A stretch of 64,000 nucleotides of DNA from Mobilitalea sibirica (GTDB lineage Bacteria > Bacillota > Clostridia > Lachnospirales > Lachnospiraceae). The DNA is taken from contig NZ_JAEAGR010000004.1 in NCBI RefSeq assembly GCF_015999265.1, positions 1 through 64,000 on the forward strand, read 5' to 3'. A program made the position numbers and the translations under genes. Shown piece by piece: positions 45,497-56,200 of this stretch. The notes below the pieces were generated by a model, which was given only the letters and a program-made list of their open reading frames with translations, made no database searches and was not told the DNA's origin. Numbering within the stretch: position 1 is the stretch's first letter; each line of letters begins with the position of its first letter.

Positions 45497-45516
45497 GAAA
45501 GCTCGGGCGGTTTTTT
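45487..45516 (+). terminator. Expression-platform terminator of the ZTP riboswitch
   Basis: CCGCCTGGGC-GAAA-GCTCGGGCGG followed by six T. The 5' arm is the conserved 3' domain of the aptamer itself, so ligand binding competes directly with the terminator. Between 45517 and 45926 there is no gene, only a GGTTATGAC/GTCATAGCC hairpin near 45761-45795. Confidence 0.92.
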
Positions 45517-45926
45517 GATTCTTAACAAATTTAAATAGTCAATATATGCTTCTCTATGTTTTAAAGCAAAGGGTAGCAACCCTTAATCCCTTAATTAACT
45601 CGCAAAAATATAAGTGTATGTTACTACCTCTCTAACATAGATCTATCTTTAATTTTTTAACAAATTGATTTATATAATGAGTCACTTATCCCCCGGTTAT
45701 TTATCACTGTTTTTCATTTTTATTATTATTGTTTTATCATAATTTGTTTTAGATTAGTTGGTTATGACCGTTTCGGCCAACTCGTGTCATAGCCTCTACC
45801 AAGATATCAGAAAACTGTTTCTAAGTTATTACGCGAAAATATCTGCAAAAAAATTGAACTGGTACTGGTTCAGATATAAACATCCATTAATTTTACTATA
45901 AATAACACTATATGGGAGATGGAAAA

Positions 45927-48152
45927 ATGAATGCATGGTATGATTTTAAACCTGGTAAATGGCAAAATGAAATTAATGTAAGAGATTTTATCTTAACAAA
46001 TTATAAGCCGTATGATGGCGATGATTCTTTTCTTACTACGGCTACAGATAAAACTCTGGAGCTGAATGAAAAATATCTAGAATTAGCAAAAATAGAGCAC
46101 GAAAAAGGAGTCTATGCCATCAATACAGACCGTGTTTCCTCCCTTCTCACCTATGACCCAGCTTATTTAGACAAAGAGAATGAAATTATATTTGGATTTC
46201 AAACGGATTCTCCTTTAAAGCGGGGCGTTAATCCTTTTGGTGGAATCCGAATGGCAAGGCAATCCTGTGAAGCTTATGGATATTCTCTTTCAGAGGAGGT
46301 GGAAGCGCATTTTAGGTACCGTACAACACACAATGACGGCGTGTTTCGTGTCTATACACCGGAGATGAAAAAAGCCAGAAAAAGCGGGGTCATAACCGGT
46401 CTACCGGATGCCTACGGAAGAGGTCGAATTATCGGTGATTACCGTCGCGTACCATTATACGGAGTAGATTATCTGATAAAACAGAAGGAACAGGATAAGC
46501 TTTCGCTAGGGCATCGTCCAATGGATGAGGAAACAATCCGTACCTTGGAGGAATTATTCCGACAGATTGATTTTCTAAAACAATTAAAAGAAATGGCTGC
46601 CGGATATGGCTTTGATATATCGGTACCGGCTTCTACGGCTAAGGAAGCCGTACAATGGCTATACTTTGCATATTTGGGCGCTATTAAGGAACAGAATGGG
46701 GCTGCCATGTCCCTTGGTCGTACTTCAACCTTCCTTGATATCTATTTTGAACGGGATTTAAGAAGTGGTTTATTGAGTGAAACGCAGGCACAGGAGATAA
46801 TAGATCAATTTGTCTTAAAGCTACGTATGGCAAGGCAGCTTCGTACACCAGAATACAATGAATTATTTGCCGGTGACCCTCTATGGATTACAGAAGCCAT
46901 CGGAGGCATTACAGAAGAAGGGAATAGCCTAGTTACCAAAAACAGTTATCGTTTTCTTCATACCTTAAGCAATCTCTCACCTGCTCCCGAACCAAACTTA
47001 ACCGTATTATGGTCGGAAAACCTGCCAAGCAACTTCAAAAACTATTGTGCCAAAATGTCAATCGAAACCGACTCTATCCAATATGAAAATGATGATTTAA
47101 TGCGAGCCCGCTACGGTGATGATTATGGAATTGCTTGCTGCGTAAGCGCAATGAGAATCGGAAAACAGATGCAATACTTCGGTGCCCGCTGCAATTTAGC
47201 TAAAGTACTACTCATGAGCTTAAACGGAGGAAAAGATGAAATTAGCGGAGAACAGATTGGTCCGATAATGAACCCTTTTCCCGTTGGAAAAGTTCTTAAC
47301 TACGATGAAGTTAGAGAAAGATTTTTATCTATGATGGATTGGCTGTGTGATCTTTATGTAAATACAATGAACATTATTCATTACATGCATGATAAATATG
47401 CATATGAGAAGCTTCAGATGGCCTTACATGATACAGCTGTGGAAAGATTCATGGCCTTTGGTATCGCTGGACTATCGGTTGTCACTGATTCCTTAAGTGC
47501 GATTAAATATGCAAAAGTCACGCCAAAAGTGGATGCTCGTGGAGTTATTACAGATTTTGAGATCGAGGGAACCTATCCTTCCTTTGGTAATAACGATGAA
47601 AGGGTCGATCTGATTGCTTCTAATCTGGTTGAAGAATTTATAAAGAGACTTCGTAAACATCCAACTTATCGAAATGCAATCCATACCCTGTCCATCTTAA
47701 CTATAACCAGTAATGTTGTATATGGTAAGAAAACCGGATCAACACCTGATGGTAGAAAATATGGTGAGCCCTTTGCTCCCGGGGCTAATCCTATGCACGG
47801 AAGAGACCAAAAAGGAGCCTTAGCTTCTCTCTTATCCGTGTCTAAACTAGATTATGACGATTGTAGAGACGGTATCTCCTATACCTTTACCGTAACACCT
47901 GAAACTCTGGGTAAAAGTGAACCTGTTCGCATACAAAACCTGACGGCTTTATTGGATGGTTATTTTTCATCTGCAGGACACCACATAAACGTCAATGTAC
48001 TAAACCGAGACTTGTTAATTGATGCTAAAAATCATCCTGAAAAATACCCCAATCTGACGATCCGGGTTTCAGGTTATGCGGTGAGATTTAACTCTTTGAA
48101 TGAAAAACAAAAGGATGAGGTCATTGCAAGGACGTTTCATGAGAAATTATAA
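45927..48152 (+). CDS. pflB: Formate C-acetyltransferase (pyruvate formate-lyase)
   Basis: A 741-residue glycyl-radical enzyme that splits pyruvate with CoA into acetyl-CoA and formate. The paired active-site Cys are C404-C405 (ACCVSAM), and the radical Gly716 lies in RVSGYAVRF. The pair of adjacent Cys marks true PFL rather than a diol or glycerol dehydratase. Its ATG at 45927 follows GGGAGATGG; the frame could start at 45912 but that ATG lies within the ribosome site. No activating enzyme (pflA) is adjacent. Controlled by a ZTP riboswitch 400 bases upstream, which ties it to one-carbon supply. Confidence 0.96.
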   Translation: MNAWYDFKPGKWQNEINVRDFILTNYKPYDGDDSFLTTATDKTLELNEKYLELAKIEHEKGVYAINTDRVSSLLTYDPAYLDKENEIIFGFQTDSPLKRGVNPFGGIRMARQSCEAYGYSLSEEVEAHFRYRTTHNDGVFRVYTPEMKKARKSGVITGLPDAYGRGRIIGDYRRVPLYGVDYLIKQKEQDKLSLGHRPMDEETIRTLEELFRQIDFLKQLKEMAAGYGFDISVPASTAKEAVQWLYFAYLGAIKEQNGAAMSLGRTSTFLDIYFERDLRSGLLSETQAQEIIDQFVLKLRMARQLRTPEYNELFAGDPLWITEAIGGITEEGNSLVTKNSYRFLHTLSNLSPAPEPNLTVLWSENLPSNFKNYCAKMSIETDSIQYENDDLMRARYGDDYGIACCVSAMRIGKQMQYFGARCNLAKVLLMSLNGGKDEISGEQIGPIMNPFPVGKVLNYDEVRERFLSMMDWLCDLYVNTMNIIHYMHDKYAYEKLQMALHDTAVERFMAFGIAGLSVVTDSLSAIKYAKVTPKVDARGVITDFEIEGTYPSFGNNDERVDLIASNLVEEFIKRLRKHPTYRNAIHTLSILTITSNVVYGKKTGSTPDGRKYGEPFAPGANPMHGRDQKGALASLLSVSKLDYDDCRDGISYTFTVTPETLGKSEPVRIQNLTALLDGYFSSAGHHINVNVLNRDLLIDAKNHPEKYPNLTIRVSGYAVRFNSLNEKQKDEVIARTFHEKL

Positions 48153-48349
48153 ATAAACTTTAATATAAAATCCAAACTTGATCTCATAGATAAGAATTTT
48201 CAGGACTGTATACTTTTTATAGATAAGACTTTACATCAATATATGCATCCATATCCTATGGATATTAACAGCAAACAAGGCATTAAATACTAGGAGTTAA
48301 TTTTTCAATAATATGCATTGATTTAGGCATTATATATAACATCCTTTTG

Positions 48350-48378
48350 TTGAACAAACCCTATTCCTGATGTATAAT
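48350..48378 (+). promoter_or_regulatory. Promoter of the O-antigen-ligase-like gene
   Basis: TTGAAC (48350-48355) and a perfect TATAAT (48373-48378), spacing 17, 35 bases before the start. Confidence 0.75.
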
Positions 48379-48412
48379 AAAAACAATGAAACGAAAAGGA
48401 GTATAATGTACT

Positions 48413-50335
48413 ATGTCTAATAAAACATATAGGCGTGATCATAAAGATAAAAAACGACAAATGTATCAGAAGAAGTCTGGCAAAGTTGAAGTGGCTCAGG
48501 CCACAAATAAATGGTTGCTACTTCCCATAGTATTTATCATATCTATTCTTCCCTTTATTGTTAGAATGCACGAGTATGAAACTCGTCTTTCTGAATTTCC
48601 TTTTTTTACAGTAAATAATCAGTATGTTGATTTCTTCCTGTATTATAAACAATGGCTTTTTGTAAGTATTTCATTTATAATGCTTCTAGTCATTGTTATT
48701 AAAGCGTATGTAAGTAAAACAAGCTTAGCGTATTCACCTATTTTCATACCTCTATCTGTATATGCTGCTTTATCACTTTTATCCTCAGTTTTATCTAGAT
48801 ATAGAAGTTTCAGTTTCAGTGGTATTCATGAACACTTTGAATCAGTCTTGGTAATCCTTGGTTATTGCCTAACGGTTTACTATATCTACTTAATTATAGA
48901 AACTGAACAGGATGTTAAATTTATCATAAACTCTTTTATCATAAGTGTGATTATTATGAGTGTTCTAGGTCTTACACAGTATCTTGGACATGACTTCTTG
49001 GCTACAGAACTAGGTTTAAAATTAATGCTTCCAAGAGCATACTGGGGAGAGTTAGATCAAATCCAGTTTAACATTCAAGCAAATCGAGTCTACCTAACAT
49101 TATACAATCCCAATTACGTAGGTATTTATGCCGGTTTGATTGCTCCGATACTTTTTATATTAGCACTGTTATCAAAAAAGATTATTATGATCCCTGTTTA
49201 TTTACTTGCTTTAGTCGGCGTTCTTGTAAGCTTAATTGGTTCACAATCTAAGACAGGAATTATTGGACTAGCTGTAGCTGGAATATTTACATTTTTCGTT
49301 CTTTTAAAACATATAATAAAATATTTCTATATTACTATTCCGTTGGTGATATTAATAATAACAGTTGTAGGTATCTATAATGCAAAGAATAATAATATAT
49401 TAGTTAATCAAATAAAAATAGCAGCTAAATTCACCAAGCAAGAACAACCTTTAACTGAAATTCAAACGAATCCTGATGAAGTTGTTATCACCTATAACAA
49501 AAATCAGATGCACATACGTTATAATATTGTAGATGGTTATGGTGATTTTATAATCCTGGATCAAAATTATAATGAAATAAAAACAACCTTTGATAATGAA
49601 CAGTTATTTTTCACAGTTCAAGATGAACGTTTTCCGGGATTTCAGATTGGTCCGGCAAATTATAATAATGTACCTAGTTTTTTTGTCAATATAAGAGGAT
49701 ACAAATGGTTTTTTACAAACCAAACACAAGATGGCACCTACTATTATATTAATCGATATGGTAAACTTGATAAGATAATTAATGCACCTTCGGCTATCTT
49801 TACAGGTTATGAAAGATATGCATCAAGTCGAGGTTACATCTGGTCTAGAACCATACCATTATTAAAAGAACATATTTTGTTAGGTTCAGGAGCTGATACA
49901 TTTGCAATTGCATTTCCTCAACAAGATTACGTAAACTTATATAATTATGGATTTTCACAACTCTTCCTTACAAAGCCCCATAATTTATATCTGCAAATAG
50001 GCGTACAAACAGGAGTATTATCTTTAATCGCTTTCCTAGCCTTCTATATCATGTATTTTCTATCTAGCGTTCGCCTATATATTAAAGGCTTCTATAAAAG
50101 CTACTATGCTCAGGTAGGTGTGGCTATTCTTATAGGAACGATTAGTTATATGGTTATTGGTTTTTCTAATGACTCAACTATTACAGTAGCGCCAATCTTC
50201 TGGGGATTAATAGGACTGGGTATTGCAGTTAACAGAAAAGCAAAGCCCCTTATAGAAGAAGAGGTTTTCTTAGCTAAAGCAAAGAAGATGGAAAAGAACA
50301 ATAATAAAAATGACAGCAATATGGGCTCCTCTTAA
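48413..50335 (+). CDS. O-antigen ligase family (Wzy_C) membrane protein
   Basis: A 640-residue protein with about 12 membrane helices and a large outer loop (about residues 340-490). LIGSQSKTGIIGLAVAG in the middle and PHNLYLQIGVQTGVLSLIAFL near the C-terminus are the conserved Wzy_C/WaaL blocks; His in PHN is a catalytic candidate. The basic N-terminus of about 35 residues is cytosolic. Such proteins transfer lipid-linked glycans to lipids, proteins or teichoic-type polymers. Close to it lies a large secreted protein, so glycosylation of a surface layer is a reasonable but unproven role. Confidence 0.82.
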   Translation: MSNKTYRRDHKDKKRQMYQKKSGKVEVAQATNKWLLLPIVFIISILPFIVRMHEYETRLSEFPFFTVNNQYVDFFLYYKQWLFVSISFIMLLVIVIKAYVSKTSLAYSPIFIPLSVYAALSLLSSVLSRYRSFSFSGIHEHFESVLVILGYCLTVYYIYLIIETEQDVKFIINSFIISVIIMSVLGLTQYLGHDFLATELGLKLMLPRAYWGELDQIQFNIQANRVYLTLYNPNYVGIYAGLIAPILFILALLSKKIIMIPVYLLALVGVLVSLIGSQSKTGIIGLAVAGIFTFFVLLKHIIKYFYITIPLVILIITVVGIYNAKNNNILVNQIKIAAKFTKQEQPLTEIQTNPDEVVITYNKNQMHIRYNIVDGYGDFIILDQNYNEIKTTFDNEQLFFTVQDERFPGFQIGPANYNNVPSFFVNIRGYKWFFTNQTQDGTYYYINRYGKLDKIINAPSAIFTGYERYASSRGYIWSRTIPLLKEHILLGSGADTFAIAFPQQDYVNLYNYGFSQLFLTKPHNLYLQIGVQTGVLSLIAFLAFYIMYFLSSVRLYIKGFYKSYYAQVGVAILIGTISYMVIGFSNDSTITVAPIFWGLIGLGIAVNRKAKPLIEEEVFLAKAKKMEKNNNKNDSNMGSS

Positions 50336-50360
50336 GGGTTTAAGGTATGATTCGATTGAA

Positions 50361-51497
50361 TGATATGCCCCTATCAATTAGACAGTTTAAGTATCTTAAA
50401 CGAAGTGCAGAAGATCGACCACAACAAATTATGTGGTCGTTTTTTCTATGCACACCATTTCTCTTTATATTTCACAATCAGTTTGTTTTTTGGAATGGGA
50501 TACTCTGTAGGATTAACGGCAGCTAATACTTCAGTTCGTACTTTTAAAGGTGTTTTACACTTGTATCTATCCTGTGAACGTACTTCGTTATAGAATCTTA
50601 TATAATCTTAAATTGCATATTTTTATGATGCTTTATCTGTAATCTCATATAGTTGATACATTTCCGTTTTAATAATTCCCCAAAAACCTTCCGTGGGACC
50701 ATTATCAATACAATGTCCAACTCTAGACATAGATTGTGCCATTTCCTGTTTCTTCAGTTTCTTTTGGAAAACTATATTTGTATATTGAAAACCTCTATCA
50801 CTGTGAAAAATAGGCTTTTCATCCGGATTAGAGGTGATTGCTTTATCAAATGTTCTAATTACCAAATTATTATCATTTCTGCGACTAATCACAAATGAAA
50901 CTGGGTATCTGTCATACAAATCCAAGATGGCGCTTAAATACAGTTTTTTCTTCTCACCCTGAACCTTAAATTCTGTAACATCCGTAGACCATTTCTGATT
51001 TGGCTTGGTTTCATAAAAATCTCTTCGTAACTTATTTTCAGTAGTCGTTTCAGGCGAGCTAGATTTATATTTCTTCTTTACTTTCGAATTACAGCACGAG
51101 TATTTAACTTCTTCATAATTCGTAAGCTCTTTTCTTGCTATAAGTTGTGTGATTGAAATGGTTAATCCACGTTGTCATTCTATGGTAACCTAACATACGA
51201 CAAAAGATCTCATCATGCTCTTCAATTAGTTCCGCCAACTTAAGATGCTCTAATACCTGTTCCGGAATTTTACGGTGTAACCACTTATAATAAGCTATTC
51301 TGGAAATACCAAGTCTCTTACACATCCAATTTTTACATTCATATCCAGATTTTCTTGCATTCATCAGTGATTTTCCCCAAAAAGGTATTCCTAGTCAACT
51401 TTAATTAATATGTGTGTGAGTATTTAATTTTATACATGAAAATATCTCCTAAGTAGATTTTGGTTATTTACCTTGTCTACTTAGGAGAGGTATATCA
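50361..51497 (-). mobile_element. Degenerate IS3-family element with terminal repeats and 3-bp target duplication
   Basis: The ends TGATATGCCCCTATCAATT (50361) and, on the minus strand, TGATATACCTCTCCTAAG (ending at 51497) form an imperfect terminal inverted repeat of about 24 bp that continues to TAGACA. GAA flanks both sides (50358-50360 and 51498-51500), a 3-bp duplication as in IS3-family members. Inside, orfA is almost wholly missing and orfB is frameshifted, so this copy cannot move by itself. It lies in the gap between the O-antigen-ligase-like gene and the secreted protein gene. Confidence 0.85.
50623..51364 (-). pseudogene. IS3-family transposase OrfB, broken by frameshifts
   Basis: The N-terminal part (51113-51364) has the HTH_21-type sequence CKRLGISRIAYYKWLHRK and stops early at RAYEL. 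The following frame continues with TENKLRRDFYETKPNQKW and STDVTEFKVQGEKKK, then ILDLYDRYPVSFVI, FHSDRGFQYT and GPTEGFWGIIKTEMYQ. All three acidic DDE positions can be found, but at least two frameshifts separate the parts (one near 51110, another near 51090). An OrfA start codon survives at 51435-51437 with only about ten codons. Confidence 0.85.
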
Positions 51498-51548
51498 GAA
51501 TCTCACTCCAACTATTGACGTAAAACCAACACACAACATACTGTAGTC

Positions 51549-51580
51549 AAAAAGGGTATGGTCCATAAGAACCATACCCT
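51549..51580 (-). terminator. Terminator of the large secreted protein gene
   Basis: AGGGTATGGT and ACCATACCCT pair perfectly around an 8-base loop, followed on the minus strand by TTTTTGAC. It lies 33 bases past the stop. Confidence 0.88.
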
Positions 51581-51612
51581 TGAGTTTATTTAGTATTTAG
51601 CTTTAATATGAA

Positions 51613-54264
51613 TTATTTCTTCTTCATGTTTAAGCCAACGTTTACCTTGTAATCAAGATATACATCCTGAGTATCATCGGCATTATCTTTGATTAACTTT
51701 CTAACAGTTACAGTCTTAACAGCGATCGCTTCAGGAGTACCTACAGCTTCTACTGCTACGATGTTAACGCTAGCTCCATCAACCTTGAACTTAAGACCAT
51801 TGTTATCATCAACACCACCAACAGCGGTAATTAATGCTGCAGTACCATTATCGATATCAGCTTGACTCAGAGTAATAGTATAAGTCTGGCTCTTGATATC
51901 AGAAAGAACTGCTGGACTCTGTGTATCAACTGTTGAGAAGTATACAGTATCAACTGCTGTTGATCCGTTGTAAGCGGTAACCTTATAGGATCCTACAGGA
52001 GCCTTACGGATAACACTTCCGGTTACGCCTGCAACAGCAACTGTGTTAACTACTTCATAACCTGTTGCAGTAAGATTAGCGGTATCTAAGAATTTCTGTC
52101 CATCAGGGTTAACGCTATCCCAAGGAGCATCTACTTCAACACGGAATGCATCAGTTGTATTAGTTAAATCAACTTTAACTAATTTAACACCATTGGATGA
52201 ATATCCGAATAAGTCAATGCTTACAGATTGAGGTAATGAAGTCCAAGAAGCAATCTTCATATCCTTGGATGTTGTACCTAAAGCAAGTCTATAGTAGGAT
52301 ACAGTGGAGTTATTAGCTTCCTGTACATTTACTGTTACAACTCTGGAGATATCCTTAGCTGTAATCTTGTATACATATACACCCTTGTCAATCGGATTAG
52401 CAGAGGCACCACTGTCACCGTTAAAGGTTATAGTGATCTCGCCGTCAGCGTTAGATGTTGTACTTGTATCAGTAACAGGTGTAATTACATTATCTGTTGT
52501 CATAGTAACACCATCACTTTGAAGAGGTGCAGATAATCTTTCAACCTTATAACCAGTGAATACAAACGGTCTACCTAACTGATCCTTCATAGTCATCTTA
52601 ACATTCTTACTATCACCAAGACCTACAGTATTGGATAATGAGAACTCATAAGCGTCTAAAGTGAAGTTTGTTGCAGCTTTCTTAGCGCTTACAGTGATTG
52701 CTACAGTAGCAACAGGAACCTTAGTTCCGGATGTAGCATACTTAACAACTACTGTTGCAACACCTTCTTTAACAGGATATAAGCTACCATTGCTACCAAC
52801 AATTAAGATAGACTCGTCTGAAGATGTAAAGTCAAAGTCTCCAGAATTAGCATCACTGTTAACAGAACCAGTGGTATTACCTGTCTTGTTGTTTAACTTA
52901 ACGAATAATCTCTTACCATAATCATCTGCTGCAAGCATCTGCTTAACATCATTGAAATCAGGTCCGCTAGTAACGATAGTCCAAGCTGCTAATCCAGTGA
53001 TATTAGTTGCATCAGCATCAACACCAGTGATAATGCCAGCTGCTGTTACATTTCCTTCTTCAGCACCTGTTGTTGAATTATACTTATAGGTGTGATAGGT
53101 TGCAGTAATTGTTGTGGTCTTACCTGTTTCGAAAATCAGGACTCTCTTGGTTGCTTCATTGAAGAAAGTACCTTGTTCGCCGGAAGACTTCATGGTTACT
53201 CTTGTTAACAGAGTATCAGTAGTAATATCAACGCCTTCTGCGTTAAATAATTTAACTTCAACAGCCTTCTCTACGTTTTTAACTGCAGTAGTTGTATGAA
53301 CCTTCATGGAAGTTACATCTTCAGCATTAGTAGTAGCTGCCTTAAAGGATACTGCATCCATATTAGGATACTCGATTGAGAATGTTGATCCTTTAGCGAA
53401 AGGAATGTAAAGGGATACAGAAGCTACTTTCTTAGCATCATCCATCTCTACCTTAGAAATGATTTGTTTAACCTTTGTATCGCCTACTAACTGATAAACA
53501 GCAATGTTTTTGTCAACATCTGTCATAGCAGAGTCAAAAGTAACATTAACTGTATCTAAGTCAACCTGTTTAGCACTTACCATAGAAGGTGCTACAGTAA
53601 ACTCATAGCTTGCAGTTGCAGTTACATCTTCATGAGTTAAGGACATATCAGTCTTTAACCAAGCAGTGTATCTCGGCTTAGATTGGAAAGATACAGCAGT
53701 GATTTTATAATCGCCAGCCTTAGTAGCTACGAATACACCCTTATCACTGATGGTTGCGCCGTCAGAAGGCTCAACAACCCATCTTGTGATTGCCTGAGAA
53801 CCTTTAGTAAGGTTAGCGTTTGTTACATAGTCTCTGTTGAAATCATTTTCAACACCAACTGCTAACTTGTCGCCTTCAGGCTTGTTAGTAATTGTAAGTT
53901 CTTTGATGTTATCTCTAACAGTTACAGTAGCCTTTAATTCAGCTTGCTCTTCGCCGTCTTTATCAGTGATAACTACGGAAACTTTAGCTGTACCAGCGCC
54001 TGTAGCAGTGGTAACACCGTTCTTTTCGTTAACTACTACTACGTTCTCGTCAGAGGATTCCCAGAAATATTTCCAGCCTGACTTTTTGTTGCTAATGTTG
54101 AAGTTAAACTCGTCTTTACCGTCTACAGCAAGGTGTAAATACTTTCTTGTAGAGTTAAGCTTCGGTGCAGCAGCAGCGAAAGCTCCGGCAGCAGGAGCGA
54201 CAACTGAAATGATCATCGCTAATGCAAGAACGAAGGACAACTTCTTAAAGAATTTCTTCTTCAT
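51613..54264 (-). CDS. Large secreted Ig-like (Big_2) protein, probable S-layer or surface protein
   Basis: An 883-residue exported protein. A signal peptide (MKKKFFKKLSFVLALAMIIS, cleavage near AGAFAAAA, residues 30-34) is followed by Big_2-like beta modules: SSDENVVVVNEKNGVTTATG with TAKVSVVITDKDG (about 70-115), another at about 485-530 (SSDESILIVGSNGSLYPV, EGVATVVVKY), and long Thr/Val/Asp-rich beta stretches. No SLH, LPXTG or other cell-wall anchor is visible, and there are no Cys residues in the mature part. Few-codon usage (GTT/GTA, ACT/ACA, AAC) and perfect promoter suggest very high expression. All this is typical of surface-layer proteins, but the assignment is inference. Confidence 0.75.
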   Translation of the reverse strand: MKKKFFKKLSFVLALAMIISVVAPAAGAFAAAAPKLNSTRKYLHLAVDGKDEFNFNISNKKSGWKYFWESSDENVVVVNEKNGVTTATGAGTAKVSVVITDKDGEEQAELKATVTVRDNIKELTITNKPEGDKLAVGVENDFNRDYVTNANLTKGSQAITRWVVEPSDGATISDKGVFVATKAGDYKITAVSFQSKPRYTAWLKTDMSLTHEDVTATASYEFTVAPSMVSAKQVDLDTVNVTFDSAMTDVDKNIAVYQLVGDTKVKQIISKVEMDDAKKVASVSLYIPFAKGSTFSIEYPNMDAVSFKAATTNAEDVTSMKVHTTTAVKNVEKAVEVKLFNAEGVDITTDTLLTRVTMKSSGEQGTFFNEATKRVLIFETGKTTTITATYHTYKYNSTTGAEEGNVTAAGIITGVDADATNITGLAAWTIVTSGPDFNDVKQMLAADDYGKRLFVKLNNKTGNTTGSVNSDANSGDFDFTSSDESILIVGSNGSLYPVKEGVATVVVKYATSGTKVPVATVAITVSAKKAATNFTLDAYEFSLSNTVGLGDSKNVKMTMKDQLGRPFVFTGYKVERLSAPLQSDGVTMTTDNVITPVTDTSTTSNADGEITITFNGDSGASANPIDKGVYVYKITAKDISRVVTVNVQEANNSTVSYYRLALGTTSKDMKIASWTSLPQSVSIDLFGYSSNGVKLVKVDLTNTTDAFRVEVDAPWDSVNPDGQKFLDTANLTATGYEVVNTVAVAGVTGSVIRKAPVGSYKVTAYNGSTAVDTVYFSTVDTQSPAVLSDIKSQTYTITLSQADIDNGTAALITAVGGVDDNNGLKFKVDGASVNIVAVEAVGTPEAIAVKTVTVRKLIKDNADDTQDVYLDYKVNVGLNMKKK

Positions 54265-54388
54265 ATTCTTACTTCCTCCTTAAAATATATGGTTTGGTAT
54301 TATACTTTGCGTTCTCTGGCTATTTTACATGGTTTCTTCCTGTAAAATGCACAAGCGAAAAACGCAGCAATATAATCGTTCCAACAAC
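54265..54388 (-). promoter_or_regulatory. Structured 5' leader of the secreted protein gene
   Basis: About 124 bases. A long hairpin spans 54308-54366: TGCGTT/AACGCA outside and ATTTTACA/TGTAAAAT inside. It ends before an excellent AAGGAGGAAG ribosome site. Stable leaders of this kind can lengthen mRNA life, as known for other S-layer genes. Confidence 0.55.
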
Positions 54389-54394
54389 AAGATG

Positions 54395-54423
54395 ATTATA
54401 ACAATAAAGGAAAAAAAGGTCAA
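54395..54423 (-). promoter_or_regulatory. Strong promoter of the secreted protein gene
   Basis: TTGACC (54418-54423) and a perfect TATAAT (54395-54400) with the ideal 17-base spacing, minus strand. From 54424 to 54709 there is no gene; a TAACAGATG/CATCTGTTA hairpin near 54576-54612 may end the thrC transcript. Confidence 0.85.
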
Positions 54424-54709
54424 GTCTTTTTCTTACTCCATTTGGATTTTTTACCAGTTTGACTTACTTTCCTCACCATCGTAATTATCAGGGCCGGACT
54501 AGATTATATTTAGTCAAAAAAGCTTGTAGGGATAACCCCTTACTCCTCACATTCCTCAACCAATCTTTCACAGCTATAACAGATGTTGAATAGGATGTGA
54601 CATCATCTGTTACTTCTGTATCTGTCGGTTGGCTCCTGTCTCATTGCTTTGACTATGGTTATATATTGCACCTTGTATGTGTCAAATTTATGTCATGCTT
54701 TTGTCATAG

Positions 54710-56200
54710 TTAGATTATTTTAAGATTGTTTTCTACCATTTCCTGCATTTTTCCGCTTTCACAGACAGAATTATGCAGTACCGGAGCCTCAAAAAGATCG
54801 TTGACCGCCCCAGGTATCTCTACCCCTGATACCTGGTTTAAAGCCTTGGCCTGATCATAATCCTCCTTAGGAATTGGTTTCACTCCCACTGCTTCCAATA
54901 CATTTTCCGCAAATTTATAGGGACTGGCAGTTGACACAATAACTGTTTTTGTTCTATCCTCGGTCTGTTTTACATAGTTATCATAAACACTTGCAGCAAC
55001 TGCGGTATGAGTATCCAGGACATATCCATGCTCAGAATATACTTTTTTAATCGAAGTCTTAGTCTCCTCTGTAGATGCCCAGCCTCCGATAAACCCTTCC
55101 AAATTTTTCTTCATACCTTCCGTGATTTCATAGGAACCTTTGGTAGATAGTGAATGCATGAGTTCCTCTGTCTTTTTTACATCACCATCGGCTATATGAT
55201 AAATCAATCTCTCCAGATTACTGGAAACCAGAATATCCATGGACGGTGAAGTCGTTAATATGAACTCCCTATTTTTATCATAGATACCGGTTGCAAAGAA
55301 ATCAAATAACACTTTATTCTCATTGGAAGCACAGATTAATTTATTAATCGGTACTCCCATGTGCTTTGCGTAATAAGCCGCTAGAATGTTGCCGAAATTT
55401 CCCGTCGGAACAACCACATTGATTTTTTCTCCCTGCTCTACCTGTTTCTTCCTATATAAATCAGCATAAGAGTAGACATAATATACAATTTGAGGTACCA
55501 GTCTACCGATATTAATGGAATTGGCAGAGGAAAAACGATATCCTGCTTTTTTCATTCTTTCTGCCAGCTCTTTATTATTAAAGATATTCTTTACACCGGT
55601 CTGGGCATCATCAAAGTTCCCTTTAATGCCAATTACCGATGTATTGTCCCCTTTTTGTGTTACCATCTGCTTCTCCTGAACAGAGCTAACGCCATCTTTC
55701 GGATAGAAAACAATAATTTTGGTACCTTCCACATCTGCAAAGCCTGCCAATGCAGCTTTACCGGTATCACCGGAGGTGGCCGTAAGGATTACGATTTCTT
55801 CCTTTACATTGTTTTTCTTAGCTGCCTTAGTGAGTAAATGCGGCAGAATGGATAATGCCATATCTTTAAATGCTATGGTAGCACCATGAAACAGTTCCAG
55901 ATAGTATGCCTCTCCGACTTTTTTTAGTGGAGCAATCTCCGGTGTGTCGAATTTAGAATCATATGCTTTTTCAATACAATCCTTTAATTCCTCCTGTGTA
56001 TAATCCGTCAGAAAATGCTTCATTACCTCATAGGCAACTTCCCGGTAATTCATTGACGATAGTTCTGCCATGGTTTTCGTTAAAACCGGTATTGTCTCCG
56101 GAACATATAATCCTCCATCCGGGGATAATCCCTGAAGGACAGCTTGAGATGCCGTTACTTTGTTATCCTGGTTTCTAGTACTCTGATACATCAGGTTCAT
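54710..56200 (-). CDS. thrC: Threonine synthase
   Basis: A 496-residue PLP enzyme that turns O-phosphohomoserine into threonine. The PLP Lys is K112 in HGATIAFKDMAL; TATSGDTGKAALAGF binds the cofactor phosphate and GNFGNILAAYYAK follows. The N-terminal LSPDGGLYVPE is typical of the long class I enzyme. Monocistronic; no T-box or other leader RNA is visible in the 56201-56390 gap, so its control is not evident. Confidence 0.96.
   Translation of the reverse strand: MNLMYQSTRNQDNKVTASQAVLQGLSPDGGLYVPETIPVLTKTMAELSSMNYREVAYEVMKHFLTDYTQEELKDCIEKAYDSKFDTPEIAPLKKVGEAYYLELFHGATIAFKDMALSILPHLLTKAAKKNNVKEEIVILTATSGDTGKAALAGFADVEGTKIIVFYPKDGVSSVQEKQMVTQKGDNTSVIGIKGNFDDAQTGVKNIFNNKELAERMKKAGYRFSSANSINIGRLVPQIVYYVYSYADLYRKKQVEQGEKINVVVPTGNFGNILAAYYAKHMGVPINKLICASNENKVLFDFFATGIYDKNREFILTTSPSMDILVSSNLERLIYHIADGDVKKTEELMHSLSTKGSYEITEGMKKNLEGFIGGWASTEETKTSIKKVYSEHGYVLDTHTAVAASVYDNYVKQTEDRTKTVIVSTASPYKFAENVLEAVGVKPIPKEDYDQAKALNQVSGVEIPGAVNDLFEAPVLHNSVCESGKMQEMVENNLKII

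Noticed and set aside
45361-45579. Minus-strand frame of 72 residues over the ZTP riboswitch
   Set aside because: Covers aptamer and terminator antisense; no start signal.
53837-54283. 148-residue plus-strand frame over the secreted protein gene
   Set aside because: Shadow of the codon-biased secreted protein gene.
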